This document shows positions 48,801 to 58,659 of a stretch of 64,000 bases of DNA, one piece after another. The translations under genes were made by a program, and so were the position numbers. Position 1 is the stretch's first letter. Each line of letters begins with the position of its first letter. The stretch comes from Tipula vernalis (lineage: Eukaryota; Arthropoda; Insecta; Diptera; Tipulidae), in assembly GCA_958295665.1 (NCBI GenBank), contig OY282559.1, positions 271,820,047-271,884,046 of the forward strand. The letters are read 5' to 3'. Under the pieces are notes generated by a model. The model saw nothing but the letters and a program-made list of their open reading frames with translations, did no database searches and was not told the DNA's origin.

Positions 48801-49391
48801 TTCAGCGGTAGCCCCGAAGAGGCAGCTTAAACAGCAGCCTGACCACCAACTTTTGTAACAACACGAGTATAAAACGATTTCTCGTCGACTCAAACAAACA
48901 CGAGGTGTTTCAATTTTATCAGGAGCTTTGTATGAATGGTAAATTAGGATAATATACTCGTAGATATGCTATCATTATTAAAATGCCATTTTAATTTATT
49001 ATAAAAAAACTTTATTCAATTTAAATATATTTTGGTAGAGGATATACCCATAGACCAGTTTCTGTTGGGTAGGACCTGGAAAGGAGTTGAAGGCAAAGTA
49101 AAAATGGGATTGGAATTTCGAATTGATTTCAAATTAATTTTTTATCGAATAGCGTAATTCTAATAGAAATTTTTTTTTGTCATTTCAGAGCGTGAGATTC
49201 GCTACAGAAAATGGAGGAATACCATAGACGAACACTTATTACTAGAAAACAAAGTCAATGGTTTTAAAAGTTACTATGGTAATGATAATAAGAGTAATTC
49301 CATGTCATTAGCAATATTACGTTCTATACCTGCTAGCATATTCATATTTACAGCCTTTGTCTACCTAACGGCCGCTAATTTTAATAAATAA
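42887..49391 (+). CDS. Glycerol kinase family protein, probable pseudoenzyme with C-terminal membrane tail
   Basis: Five exons: 42887-42958, 43079-43340, 43404-44393, 44474-44626, 49189-49391. All introns are GT-AG and in phase, giving 559 residues. Glycerol kinases phosphorylate glycerol with ATP. The fold is clear (VTNQRSTTVLW, FGTLDTWIIWNLTGG, DVTNASHTMLMNL, CIGDQQAALLGQ, EGIIGSAGASITWL). However, the N-terminal phosphate loop, normally DQGTxS, reads NVTNTH (15-20). The second, GTGC, is DENC (277-280). The glycerol contact Glu is Ser94 and Tyr is Gln147; Arg93, Trp113 and Asp256 remain. Exon 5 begins with the family's C-terminal block (REIRYRKWRNTI) and adds a hydrophobic segment (about 535-555) near the C-terminus, as in membrane-anchored glycerol kinase isoforms. 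The reading frame is clean, so a working, probably non-catalytic protein is likely. Confidence 0.88.
45728..45896. mobile_element. 169-bp inverted-repeat MITE in the intron
   Basis: The left arm GTGCGAGTTTACGACCATTT, then TCTGAAGAAAAATTTTCA, is repeated inverted at about 45858-45896 with one base inserted or missing near the inner end. TCA stands on both outer sides (45725-45727 and 45897-45899), a possible 3-bp target duplication. Non-coding. Confidence 0.75.
46350..46620. repeat. Tandem repeats of about 100 bp with core CGAATAATTTCGAAAA
   Basis: ATTCGAATAATTTCGAAAAC occurs at 46361 and again at about 46462. ACTCGAATAATTTCGAAAAT occurs at about 46558. Spacings are about 101 and 97 bp. The sequence between the cores is only loosely similar, so the array is old. 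Copies of the core lie at two other sites in the window. Confidence 0.6.
48200..48870 (-). pseudogene. Decayed LINE endonuclease fragment
   Basis: The minus strand contains, in changing frames, SGANIDSDHFLVVA (about 48410-48365), the SDH motif near the C-terminus of apurinic-type endonucleases of non-LTR retrotransposons. It is followed by a decayed continuation to about 48200. GC content is higher than the surrounding intron. Several frameshifts and stops are present. The upstream limit is uncertain. Confidence 0.5.
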
Positions 49392-51849
49392 TTGAAAAAT
49401 GATTATTTTAGTTGAACCAAGACATCCAATAAGTTGAATTGTTAATATTTTTAGAGTAACTAACTACAGTGCGTATTTTGAGTTTTATTTAATAAAAGTA
49501 CAAATTATAATTATTGTTAGATTTCGGATAAAATAAATTAAAGCCAAAAATAAAATCAAAATAATAACATTTGCTTAAATTGATTTAAGCACCAAACTCT
49601 CATGAGCCGCAAGTTTGATGCTATCCGTGTTTAACGTTTGCCCAACAATAATAACAGACAACATCAGTGTTTACGGAATACTGTTATAGTAGAAAATGTT
49701 ACGCAAATTAATGGTTTGTTCCTTTGATTCCCAGTTAGCGAGCGTGAAACAGGATTGGCTTGTTGATTGACTCTTTCGGCGAATTATCACCACACTATTG
49801 TCACAGGTAAGTATGTAGAGGTCACCATTTTTAAGAGTTTCAGTTTGGCGAATTTAGTAGACTTGTCGTAGATGTCGGTTATTCCAATTTCTTCACCCTA
49901 AAATTATTGCCTATACCTTTCTGGGTTTATGATTTTAAAATATACTCACATTAAATGTAACACTAACACCAGGCAAAGTGGGTTGTATCATCTTATTTGC
50001 AGCTATATGTTCCTCATTTATTCGCGATCCAATTCGGCGCTGATCATGATTTCCAACCACTCAGTTTGTAACAAACGTTCTTTCAAAAGAAGGCCCGCTT
50101 GCTGCAGACTCACACTTAGCTAATCCCTTAGCAGCTTTTTCAGCCGGCTAGCGTGCAGTGGCTGGGGAGGTTCTTGATAGGGACCAAGTGTGAGCTTGAT
50201 AAGCTGCTGTAGAAAAAAAAAACATAAAATCGTGCTGTTGCAACAGGAGTACCGGAAAGTTGCTAGTGGACCACTTAAATTCTTAACGCGACATAATCAA
50301 TTGAGCTGCTTTCAACAACAACGATTGAAGACAAGAAATCTTTAGAACTGAATAATGATAAACAAATGTGCGCACACGTTTTGAATTATAAATTATGTTA
50401 CGAAAATTTATAAGCCAAAAATTTACAAAACTCATAAAAAAAATCCAAATTTAAAATAGATAAGGTAAAATGGAAAACTCAACAATAAAATCAATAATAA
50501 ATTCAAGAAACAGGAAAGTCTCCAAGGAAAAACAATATTATAATTATATAAAATAAAAAAACTTATTAAATACCATGCAGTAGTTGCTGTTTAATAAAAC
50601 AGTAATTCGCAATAATTTACCATGTGAACCATAGGATGAACATTTTTCTATATTCCAGCCTCCTTTGTAACGTTAATTTATAACGCATCTCGGTTAACCT
50701 CCAATAGAATAACCTAATTTGCTTTTGCAGTGCTCAAAACACCGGTTAATCCTTTGTATAAAATAACGAGTTCCTACATATCATCCGTTACCCACGTTTC
50801 GCACCAATGTATAATGATTTTTCCATCCAATTAATGAGTTCTCCCGTTACCGGCAATTAGAAAATACGAAAACAATACAGGTAGCAAGGCCAAAATGGTA
50901 AATGAATATAATTCGTATGTGAAAAGTTATACATACCATGTAACTTGGTGTCTTAATCAACATCAAGTTTTCCACGTTATTATGCCCAAAAGTTTGTTCT
51001 GCACAACCGCTGCTTGCTAACGGTGCGAGTCAATGTCTTTACCCACGCCTGAATCCACTACGAGCCAGCATTAAAAAAAAATCAACATCCAATCATAACG
51101 TTGTGGTAACACTTTATATAATTATTATTTTATTTCATGCCACACAATGATTACGGAGAAAGGTCATTTAAAGTGAATGAAACACAGAAATGTTTTCTTT
51201 TGTTTTCCAGAAAAGAAAATATATTTTAATATTTCACAATGAACATTTTATACACATGCACTTAAATTCCAGCAGATAATCGTTTATGTAATAACGTAAA
51301 AACAATACTATTAAATGTAAGTCTCAATATTATAATTTTTAATTCTGCCGTTTACAATTACACAAAAAAAAAAAGTTTTCTCATGTCTTCAATAAAAACT
51401 CACGTCCATTTTTTTTCTATTTTTTTCTTATAATTTTCAAATAATTAATCACTAAATTTATTTACAATTTTTTATTTTTTTTATTTTTTTATACAATATT
51501 TCATATGAATAACTTTTTATTGATCATTTCAATTTTTTTAAGCAAAAACCACTTAGATTCTAGAATTTAATTTTTATTTTTCCAATTGGATTTTTATTTT
51601 TATTTTTGTTGATTTCAAATCAAAACTCCAAAAAAACTGATCTCATCATTTGTCCATCATCATCCAGCTAACCTCGTATTCCCCTCTCTTCAATCGTCTG
51701 TTTTTGTTTAAAATTTTTGTATTATTATTTTTTTTTTTTTTAATTATTTATCAATGTCAGCGCTCGACAACCTATGACATCGGCGACCGATACCACCACG
51801 GGTGGTGAATAAAAAAATTAAACATTTAAAAGAAGATATTTAGATGATT
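49392..51849. other. Intergenic stretch after the glycerol kinase-like gene, no gene seen
   Basis: AATAAAAGTAC about 100 bp after the stop (about 49490) is a candidate poly(A) signal. The rest is AT-rich with runs of A and T, and no family is recognised. Confidence 0.45.
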
Positions 51850-51854
51850 TATTC

Positions 51855-52395
51855 AAACATATGCCAGTTCCTCAGAATTAGTTACAAGTTTGGAGTGCGG
51901 CCTTCTGGCAAATGGCTCATCCAATTGTCAACAATCTTTTAACGTCTTCGGCCTTTGATTCCTTATTCATATTCATAATGAAGTTAAAGTTGAAAGGTAT
52001 GTTTGATCCGTTTTATCCATGTCCGTTGCCATAATATTGCATTACAATATCGATATACAAATAAGATTCCGTCACGATGACACGTCTTTCCCCACCATGC
52101 TCAGTTTGATAATCATCAAGTACTTTTCGCCACTGATACACTAGTTGCAGAGTCTCCGGCTGATCCTGGGTATGAATATGCATAAAATAGGCTGGATTAC
52201 CATTCTCACCTTGATCCATCCAAAAGCGAAGCATTTGATTCATTGTCTCCACAACTAATGGATTAGGATAATTTAAATCGGATTGTTTACAATGAAATTG
52301 ATGTAAATACAATTCTTGTCGTTTATCACTCCATTGCCAGGTACAAGACACTCAACCAGTTCGATGGTGGTAAACGGTTTGATGATTTTGTTGGA
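51855..52395 (-). pseudogene. Maltase (alpha-glucosidase, GH13) pseudogene fragment
   Basis: Read on the minus strand from about 52385: PPSNWLSVL, a frame change, then TWQWSDKRQELYLHQFHCKQ, DLNYPNP, MNQMLRFWMDQGENG, a jump to MHIHTQDQPETLQLVYQWRK, then ERRVIVTESYLYIDIVMQYY. After a stop comes NIPFNFNFIMNMNKESKAED, and in another frame NWMSHLPEGRTPN. This is the order found in insect maltases (GH13), which are gut or brush-border enzymes splitting maltose and sucrose. The segment carrying the catalytic nucleophile (GFRxDA) is deleted between ENG and MHIHTQDQ, and stops and frameshifts are present. There are no start, signal peptide or C-terminal domains. It is a dead fragment; whether an intact paralogue lies nearby cannot be seen. 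Confidence 0.8.
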
Positions 52396-53470
52396 TCAGA
52401 TCCAGATGTTCAAAAAATCAAATTTTTTAAACAGAATATAACCCATTGTTTTAAATTTTTTTGTGTCATAAGCTTTCAAAAAAAATATAAAGTGGTGACC
52501 CCTTGGGTCACCAAACACGTCATTTTTTAGAAAAACAAACTTTTTCTTCAACAAACATTTAATAAAAAATTTGAAATGATGCCATTATATAAATGAAGAG
52601 CCCCTTTCGTATGAGTCATCAATCATTAAAATCGGTTTGAGTTTTAAAAAATGTGAAATTTGAAATGCTGTTTGAGAAAACTGCTCTGCCGAAGAACAGT
52701 ACCGTAGCAGGATACCTAAAAAAATGAGTTAAATTATTTCATGTACAGAATTTTGGCGGTGATTTTCGTCAAAATCAAAGAGGATCAGGACAAAATTTTC
52801 CCTTTTTCCCTGTAGTGTAATGAACGGTAGTGAAAAATAAATAGGAAACTCCAGTGATTTTGAAAATGAAGTATTCATAGTCTACAGAAGCAAACTCTAT
52901 CTAACAAGTACATCTTCTCTATATTTATAAAATGCAACGTCTGTCTCTGTCGTTTTTGATGGGACTTTCATCCCTAGACAGTGTAAGAGTGGTGGTCAAT
53001 TTGCTTTAAAAAACTACGGCATCTTTTTTTGTTTTTTTTTTCTATCGTTTATGATTGTCGCTTCATTGTTCAAAGATTAAGTGAAATCGAAGTTGTTGTT
53101 GGCGAAAACTTTGAGCTCGAATTTTGCGGTCAATCATCACATTGGGCAATTTTACCAGCAGTATCTTTCGATATTTTGTTATGTTGCTTTCGGATTTCAC
53201 ACTAACAATACAGATTATAGTAAAGGACGTGGCTGATGGTCAGGAGGTGGCTGTTCTCGAAAAAAACAAAAGCCATCTACTACATATTATCACAAATTAA
53301 AATTTACCTTTTCACTGTTTCTAATTTTTTGCAAGATGTTAAATTGGATTTATTATTTCTAATCTATCTAAATCCCATGTGCACTACAGAATCTGCATCG
53401 ATCTGTAGGGAACCTTACTATCCTTTCTAAGTAGCCATTAAAAGGGCCATACCTTGTTAAATGATGTACT
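52396..53470. other. Intergenic stretch, no gene seen
   Basis: No gene. TCTCTATATTTATAAAATGC at about 52916 followed by GTCTGTCTCTGTCG is reminiscent of some insect Helitron 5' ends, but no CTRR-type end with hairpin was found, so it is not called. Confidence 0.35.
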
Positions 53471-53496
53471 AGGTAGGTTAGGTTAGGTTAGGTTGG
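53471..53496 (-). repeat. (TTAGG)-like run at the LINE 3' end
   Basis: AGGTAGGTTAGGTTAGGTTAGGTTGG on the plus strand holds several GGTTA units. It lies at the junction where the minus-strand LINE ends, so it is likely the element's simple-repeat tail. The unit is identical to the canonical arthropod telomere repeat. Confidence 0.7.
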
Positions 53497-53561
53497 AGTG
53501 GCTGCTTATGCACACTTAGACCGGTGACGGTCCATTGTGATACCACAGAATATCTCCTCTT

Positions 53562-54914
53562 TTACCCCTGTTGGAACCATTTCGAGCTACTTATGTGGCG
53601 TAAGACGTCCCGCACTTTAGTGTTTTCGAGATCCGAGAGGCAGTCCATCCTGAACTTACCCAAGTGTTTGTGCCTTCTGAGAGCCAATGCTGGACACGAG
53701 CAAAGGAAGTGGACCAACGTCTCTTCCTCCTCTTCGTCCAAGCAGCTTCTATAGAAGTCATTTGCCTCCAGACCCAGCCTTCTTGCATGTTCTCCAAAAA
53801 GGCAGTGTCCCGTGAGAATTCCTACGACCGTTTTTAATTCACGTCTGCGTAGGGATATTAATGCCCTAGTGCGCCCCAAGTCCAGCTTTGGCCAAACTTG
53901 TCTTGCAACTCTACAGGTGAGGGTGTTAGACCACCTTTCCCCCGCTGAGGATAGCGCCTGCTTCCCAAGTGCTTGTCTCAGCGCTGTGATAGGCCTCCTT
54001 AGATTTGCCCTTTCCGGTTGCAGCTGGAGAGTCGTACCATGCCAAGCAAGTTCATCCGCCCTGCAGTTCCCCATGACGCCCGAGTGACCTGGGACCCAGA
54101 TTACCTGGATATTGAAATGCTCACCCATCTCATTTAGAGATGAGTGACAACTCAACGCCACCCGTGACGCCAGAGACACCGATTCTAACGACCGGATCAC
54201 CGCTTGACTGTCCACATAGATTGTGATATCGTCTGAGGATAACATATTATGCTTCAACCACGTCATGACCTCCTCTATCGCTAAGACTTCAGCTTGGTAC
54301 ACGCTGCAGTAATCAGGGAGACGAATAGAAATGTTTACATTTAATTTGTCACAGAATACTCCAGCTCCCACTTTGCCGTCTAGCTTGGAGCCATCTGTGA
54401 AGAATTGCAACGCTTCGGTTTTCGATAACGGTCTATCCCTCCAGGATTCCCTTGAAGGGAAGGAGGTCCGAAATCGCTTCTCGAAGCGTAGAGTAGGTTT
54501 AATGTAGTCAAGATTCGCTAGCTCATCCTTCAACGATCTAGCAATAGTAGAGTGTCCTATACTAAGACACCTCCACTGAGAGACAGCTGCAAGTCGTACA
54601 GTCGTATTTGCCGCCATCTGTTTGCCAAAAATGTCGACCGGAAGAAGGTGCAACATAACCTCTAAGGCACTTGTCCGCGTCGACCTCAATGCCCCGCTAA
54701 CAAGCATACAGGCCGTTCTTTGCACTCTCTCAATCTTACTTTTATAAGTTACCTTGTCCAGAGCTGGCCACCAAACACCCACCCCGTATATGAGTACAGG
54801 TCTCACTACAGCGGTGTAGAGCCTGTGTACCAGCTCCGGCTTCAGACCCCATCTATGACCAATGGCGTTCCTACAGGAGTACAAAGCTATAGTAGCTTTG
54901 TTTATTCTCTCCAA
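53562..54914 (-). pseudogene. LINE ORF2: RT C-terminus and RNase H
   Basis: An open frame of 450 codons. It begins inside the RT thumb/connection (LVHRLYTAVVRPVLIYGVGV, then VQRTACMLVSGALRSTRTSA). The RNase H domain starts near residue 165 with its first Asp in LQFFTDGSKLDGKVGAGVF, Glu in SVYQAEVLAIEEVMTWL, Asp in ITIYVDSQAVIRSLES and the later Asp in NCRADELAWHG; all four catalytic positions are filled. A Cys/His-containing tail (TGHCLFGEHARRLG, RSCLDEEEEETLVHFLCSCP) follows, as usual after RNase H in such elements. The upstream join is frameshifted near 54900. Confidence 0.9.
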
Positions 54915-56140
54915 CTAAGGGCTTCCAACTAAGCTTACTGTCCAAGATAATACCCAGATATCTAGCTCTATCAGTAAAAGCAAGTCTCGTGCCATTTAAG
55001 GTAGGAGGGACAACTACCGGGATTTTGTATTTCTTAGTGAAGAGTACCAGCTCTGTCTTGGACGGGTTAATACTAAGTCCACATTTGCGAGCCCATTTCG
55101 TAACGATGGTAAGCGCATTCTGCATTACGTCTACAATCGTGCCCAGGAATTTCCCGGTAACAGATAAAGCTACGTCATCTGCGTAAGCGATAACTTCAAT
55201 ACCCTCTCTCTCTCCAATTCATGTAGTAACCCGTTTACCACTATATTCCAGAGAAAAGGGGACAGAACCCCCCCCCCTGCGGGGTTCCCCTAGATACTCG
55301 CCTCTTGATGGTGGAGTCCCCCAACTTCGAGCTAACAATCCTTCTTCCCAGCATATAATTGATTAACCCTATCAGAGGAACGTCCACCTCCAAAAATGAC
55401 AATCCCTCCTTGATTGCATCCGCTTTCACATTATTAAAGGCGCCCTCTATATCCAGGAAGGCCACCAAACAGAATTCCTTCGAATTAATCTATTTCTCAA
55501 TCGCACACACCAAGGCGTGCAGAGCAGTGTCCACAGATCTACTCTTTGTGTACGCATGCTGAGACGGTGCCCACTTCCTGGCACCTATTTTATCTCTGAT
55601 GTATACATCCAGCAGCCTTTCCAAGGTTTTCAAAAGAAAGGATGATAGAGTTATTGGTCTTAGGTCCTTAGGATAGACATGAGAGCTTTTCCCCGCTTTC
55701 GGTACGAACCGAAACCAGTACCTAGGAATGTAGCCCAGCTTCAAACACCCTTTGAATATAGCTTCCAGGTAGGGAAGAATAAATTCTGCGTTGTTTTGAA
55801 GTTCCGCTGGTATAATTTGATCCGGACCAGCCGATTTAAATGGTTTAAAACCCCTCAGTGCCCATAGGATCCGTTTTCTGGTTACGATATCCACTGTGGT
55901 TACTGAAAGTGATTCCTGATGATTGCTACGCACCAACAGGTCTTCAAAGCTCCCTGGGAAGTGTGTCTCGAAGAGAAACACCAGAGATTCTCCACTAGAA
56001 GCTGTCCAAGATCCGTCCGGTTTTATCAAAAAACTGGGACTAGCTGTACTTTTGGAAAGAATCTCCCTAAGGCGGGAGGTTTCGGATACCTCTTCCATTT
56101 TATCACAGGAGATTCTCCAAGACCTTTTCTGTGCCTTTCT
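54900..56140 (-). pseudogene. LINE ORF2: reverse transcriptase, broken
   Basis: Blocks in order: KSTASPSFLIKPDGSW and RILWALRGFKPFKSAGPDQI (56098-55800), YWFRFVPKAGKSSHVYPKDL and RPITLSSFLLKTLERLLD (about 55720-55600), then VAFLDIEGAFNNVK with the first catalytic Asp, RGTPQGG (about 55285), a decayed YADDVAL (about 55180), and WARKCGLSINPSKTELVLFT (55090-55030). Breaks occur near 55490, 55260 (a poly-C/G tract) and 54900. Confidence 0.88.
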
Positions 56141-56329
56141 TAATTCTTTCTTATAAATTCCGAGTTTCTCCTTATAAGTGTCCCAATCCTGAGCCTCCCT
56201 TGTATTTTTGGCTCTATTAAAGGCTGTCCTACAAGCCTTACGATAGGTTCCCAGTTCCCTGGATCACCATACCGGTTTTTGCCTACCCCTAGGCTTAGCC
56301 AGTGGGCAGGCAGCGCGAAAGAATCGGTT

Positions 56330-56430
56330 GCATGCGGTAGTAACGCTAGCCATCTAGTCCTCCAGACAAAGAATCGGTTGCATGCGCTAGTAACGCTAGC
56401 CATCTTGTCCTCCCAGCGGTCGTCGGGGGC
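56330..56430. repeat. Tandem duplication of about 49 bp inside the LINE
   Basis: AAAGAATCGGTTGCATGCGG, then TAGTAACGCTAGCCATCTAG, TCCTCC, begins at about 56319. A second copy beginning AAAGAATCGGTTGCATGCGC begins at about 56368. It lies between the endonuclease and RT regions and disturbs the reading frame there. Confidence 0.75.
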
Positions 56431-56519
56431 TCCTTAGCCCTCGACGGTGACATATCCTCCAATAATCCCCCATATATGCTCCAGTTGGTCCTTCTAGGGT
56501 TTCTGAAGGCTTCCCGAGT

Positions 56520-57254
56520 AGCAGGGTGAATATCGAGGCTATAGGTTAAATATCGATGATCAGAAAAGGAGTGTTCCTTATCCACCCTCCAATTTTTAAC
56601 CATATGAAGAATATTATTTGAGGCAAGGGTCACGTCTAGAACCTCCTACCTGTTACTAGTAATAAATTTGGGTTTCCGCCCAATATTACACACTGAAAGG
56701 TTAGTACTCATCAAATAATCAAAAAGCGACTCACCTTTTCCATTAATGTCCGTACTTCCCCAGATAGTGTGATGCGCATTAGCATCAACTCCCAGTACCA
56801 CACCTACCTTTGATTGTTCCGCTTCACGGATCAGCTCCTCCAGGTTATCCGGAGAAACCTCCTTCTCCCGGTCCATGTAGGCTCAAACTAGCCAGAATCT
56901 ACAAGTGCCTACTTCCAGGCTAACTGCAGTAGTGTCACCATTGCTGTATTGAGAGAGAAGGAAAATATTAATATTATTTTTCCCAAGAATACAAGATCTG
57001 ATCTTCCCAGATTTGCTAGAGGATATAATTTTGTACCCCTTGGTTCTGAGGCCACAGATCCTGTTGTTATTAATCCAAGGTTCTTGGATTAATATCACAT
57101 CCTCACCCGACCCGGTATTTTGGGATGCGCCGGATTCGCCCGTCTCACTAACCCTCGTACCCTCTGTAGAGGACTTGTCGGTGCCCGGACTGCCGACATC
57201 CTCCTCCATCGGTACACCAGCTTCTTCGCTTATGTGCCCCTCCTCATCTTCCAA
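56520..57254 (-). pseudogene. LINE ORF2: endonuclease, broken
   Basis: The N-terminal part 57254-56883 contains EDVILIQEPWINNNRICGLR with the catalytic Glu, and FLLSQYSNGDTTAVSLE. The next part 56876-56646 carries VGVVLGVDANAHHTIWGSTD with the Asp-Asn/Ala-His block, and NIGRKPKFITSNR. After a stop, SFSDHRYLTYSLDI (about 56570-56530) supplies the final SDH motif. At least two stops split it. Confidence 0.88.
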
Positions 57255-57299
57255 GTGAATCCTTGCCAGACCGAGGTCACCGGATTCACTCTCCCCCCT

Positions 57300-58170
57300 A
57301 CCCCCTACCCACAGCTCCCCCCCCCCCCGCTGCTGGTACCCCCTTCAGGCCTTGGCGGGTTGCCACCATCCTCCGGCTGGCCTCCCGTACGCGCTCCTGC
57401 CCCATCCTTTTTATAAACGTTGAGAGTAATTGACCCGAATCCGAAGTCAATTACTCCCTTCGTTTTGTGCAGGATGGCAAGGGACTCCTTATTTATTACT
57501 CCTGCTTGACGATCTTCCAATTTCCGGTCGGAAGATTCGGGTTACTTGCCTGAATAATTTTCAAAGTCTCGTCAGGGCTAGCCGGTTCGGATGGCAGGCA
57601 GACACGTGCCCTCGGCTTGCTGGGAATTTCCTCCCGGCTAACTGCCACAAGCTTTGCGCCTGGCCACACCTCCCCTACTTTGACTATAGCCTTTTTATAA
57701 AGATCCACAGATCTAGAGTCCGAGCATGCAGTCATCTTCACACGCCCTTGATACCATCCCGCATCTCTGCAGGATGGGGGTGGTCCTGGATTTTCTCCCA
57801 GGACTTTTAAAAAGACGAGGTTAAGTGCATTATACACCAACCTCCATTTTTCCGCCGTAATGCTCCCATCTTCTTGGCCTTCGTCAATTACGGCTAGCAT
57901 CAACACATGCTCCCTCAGGACATCGCTGCACAGCTTTGTCCCTGAGTTGGAGCTCGGCTTCTTGTCAGTCAGCAACTTGGCCCGCTACCTGTTGACTACT
58001 TCCACCTCGTCCTGGGACCGCTGTCTTTTCGACACATGGTCCCTTTCCGAAGTTCCGCAGCCCACAGTGCTCCTTGCCCAAGCTACCGTTGTTCTCTGTT
58101 CTTCCGTGAGGTGCCCCTCGGGGGTCGCATGGGTACTAGGTAAGGGATATGAGAAAATGGCGATCCATTG
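57300..58170 (-). pseudogene. LINE ORF1
   Basis: The open frame 57975-57496 (160 residues) includes EKWRLVYNALNLVFLKVLGE, DAGWYQGRVKMTACSDSRSV, KKAIVKVGEVWPGAKLVAVS and IQASNPNLPTGNWKIVK, a conserved nucleic-acid-binding ORF1 of Loa-type elements. Upstream of 57975, after a stop, the same frame continues to about 58150 (VSKRQRSQDEVEVV), so the ORF is broken near its start. A Gly/Pro-rich linker (57416-57305) with a run of about 10 C follows towards ORF2. Confidence 0.75.
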
Positions 58171-58229
58171 TTAAGTAATACTAGGCTCGGCACCAAGGAA
58201 GGTGCAGTTTCTCCCATTCTTGCTCAACG

Positions 58230-58510
58230 GTCTGCTGCCTGGTTTCCATTTATGGCAGATATTTCATTCCTTTTTAGCAGTTTTATTAGTTAGCAGTAGC
58301 GGCTACAGATTAGTAAGGAGCAAAAATCTAAACATTTCTTTTTGAGACCCTGTAGCACACATTTCTCGATCGCAATAATCTCTGCTTGTGGGGGTTTAAC
58401 TGCAAGATATACCAAATTTGAGACCAGGCTCGATTATCCCAGCACCCTTGCCCACATTTCTTTTTAAAACCCTTCAGAGTACCATACAGAGGCATGACGA
58501 AGTAGGGGTA
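58230..58510 (-). pseudogene. LINE RNase H fragment, decayed
   Basis: The minus strand reads GAGIIEPGLKFGISCS and, in another frame, QAEIIAIEKCVLQGLKK, resembling the first two blocks of a LINE RNase H. It is short, with stops, and its limits are uncertain. Confidence 0.4.
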
Positions 58511-58659
58511 GTAAGTTCATTAGCCTTCTCTCCCTAGTCGCGAAGTTCCTCCGACAATCAACTATTTTGACTAGCAAGTTTGTTAGTTGGACCATTTGCT
58601 CCTCCAAATGTAACTTATTAGTTTTTTAGCTTCTATATGGCCACTAAAGAGAGTAGTTC

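Larger units (their letters stand above)
44627..49188 (+). other. 4.56-kb fourth intron of the glycerol kinase-like gene
   Basis: The donor is C|GTAAGTATAT at 44626/44627 and the acceptor TTGTCATTTCAG at 49188. The other introns of the gene are 63-120 bp. The intron has gained repeats: an inverted-repeat MITE, a block of ~100-bp-period repeats and a LINE endonuclease fragment, each listed separately. Nothing recognisable was seen in 44650-45700 or 46700-48150. Confidence 0.8.
53471..58190 (-). mobile_element. Loa-like non-LTR retrotransposon, nearly full length, inactive
   Basis: On the minus strand, from right to left: ORF1 (about 58170-57496), a proline/glycine-rich linker, the endonuclease (57254-56520), reverse transcriptase (56140-54900) and RNase H (within 54914-53562), then the GGTTA tail. 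RNase H after RT together with an apurinic-type endonuclease fits the Loa/I-related groups; Loa is my best placement. Frameshifts occur at the boundaries of several open pieces. The base composition is markedly more GC-rich than the surrounding window. Confidence 0.88.

Noticed and set aside
52915..53450. Possible Helitron 5' end (TCTCTATATTTATAAAATGC)
   Set aside because: No matching 3' hairpin and CTRR end, and no Rep/helicase sequence was found.
53812..54087. Plus-strand ORFs over the LINE
   Set aside because: They oppose the RNase H coding frame, which carries all the recognisable motifs.
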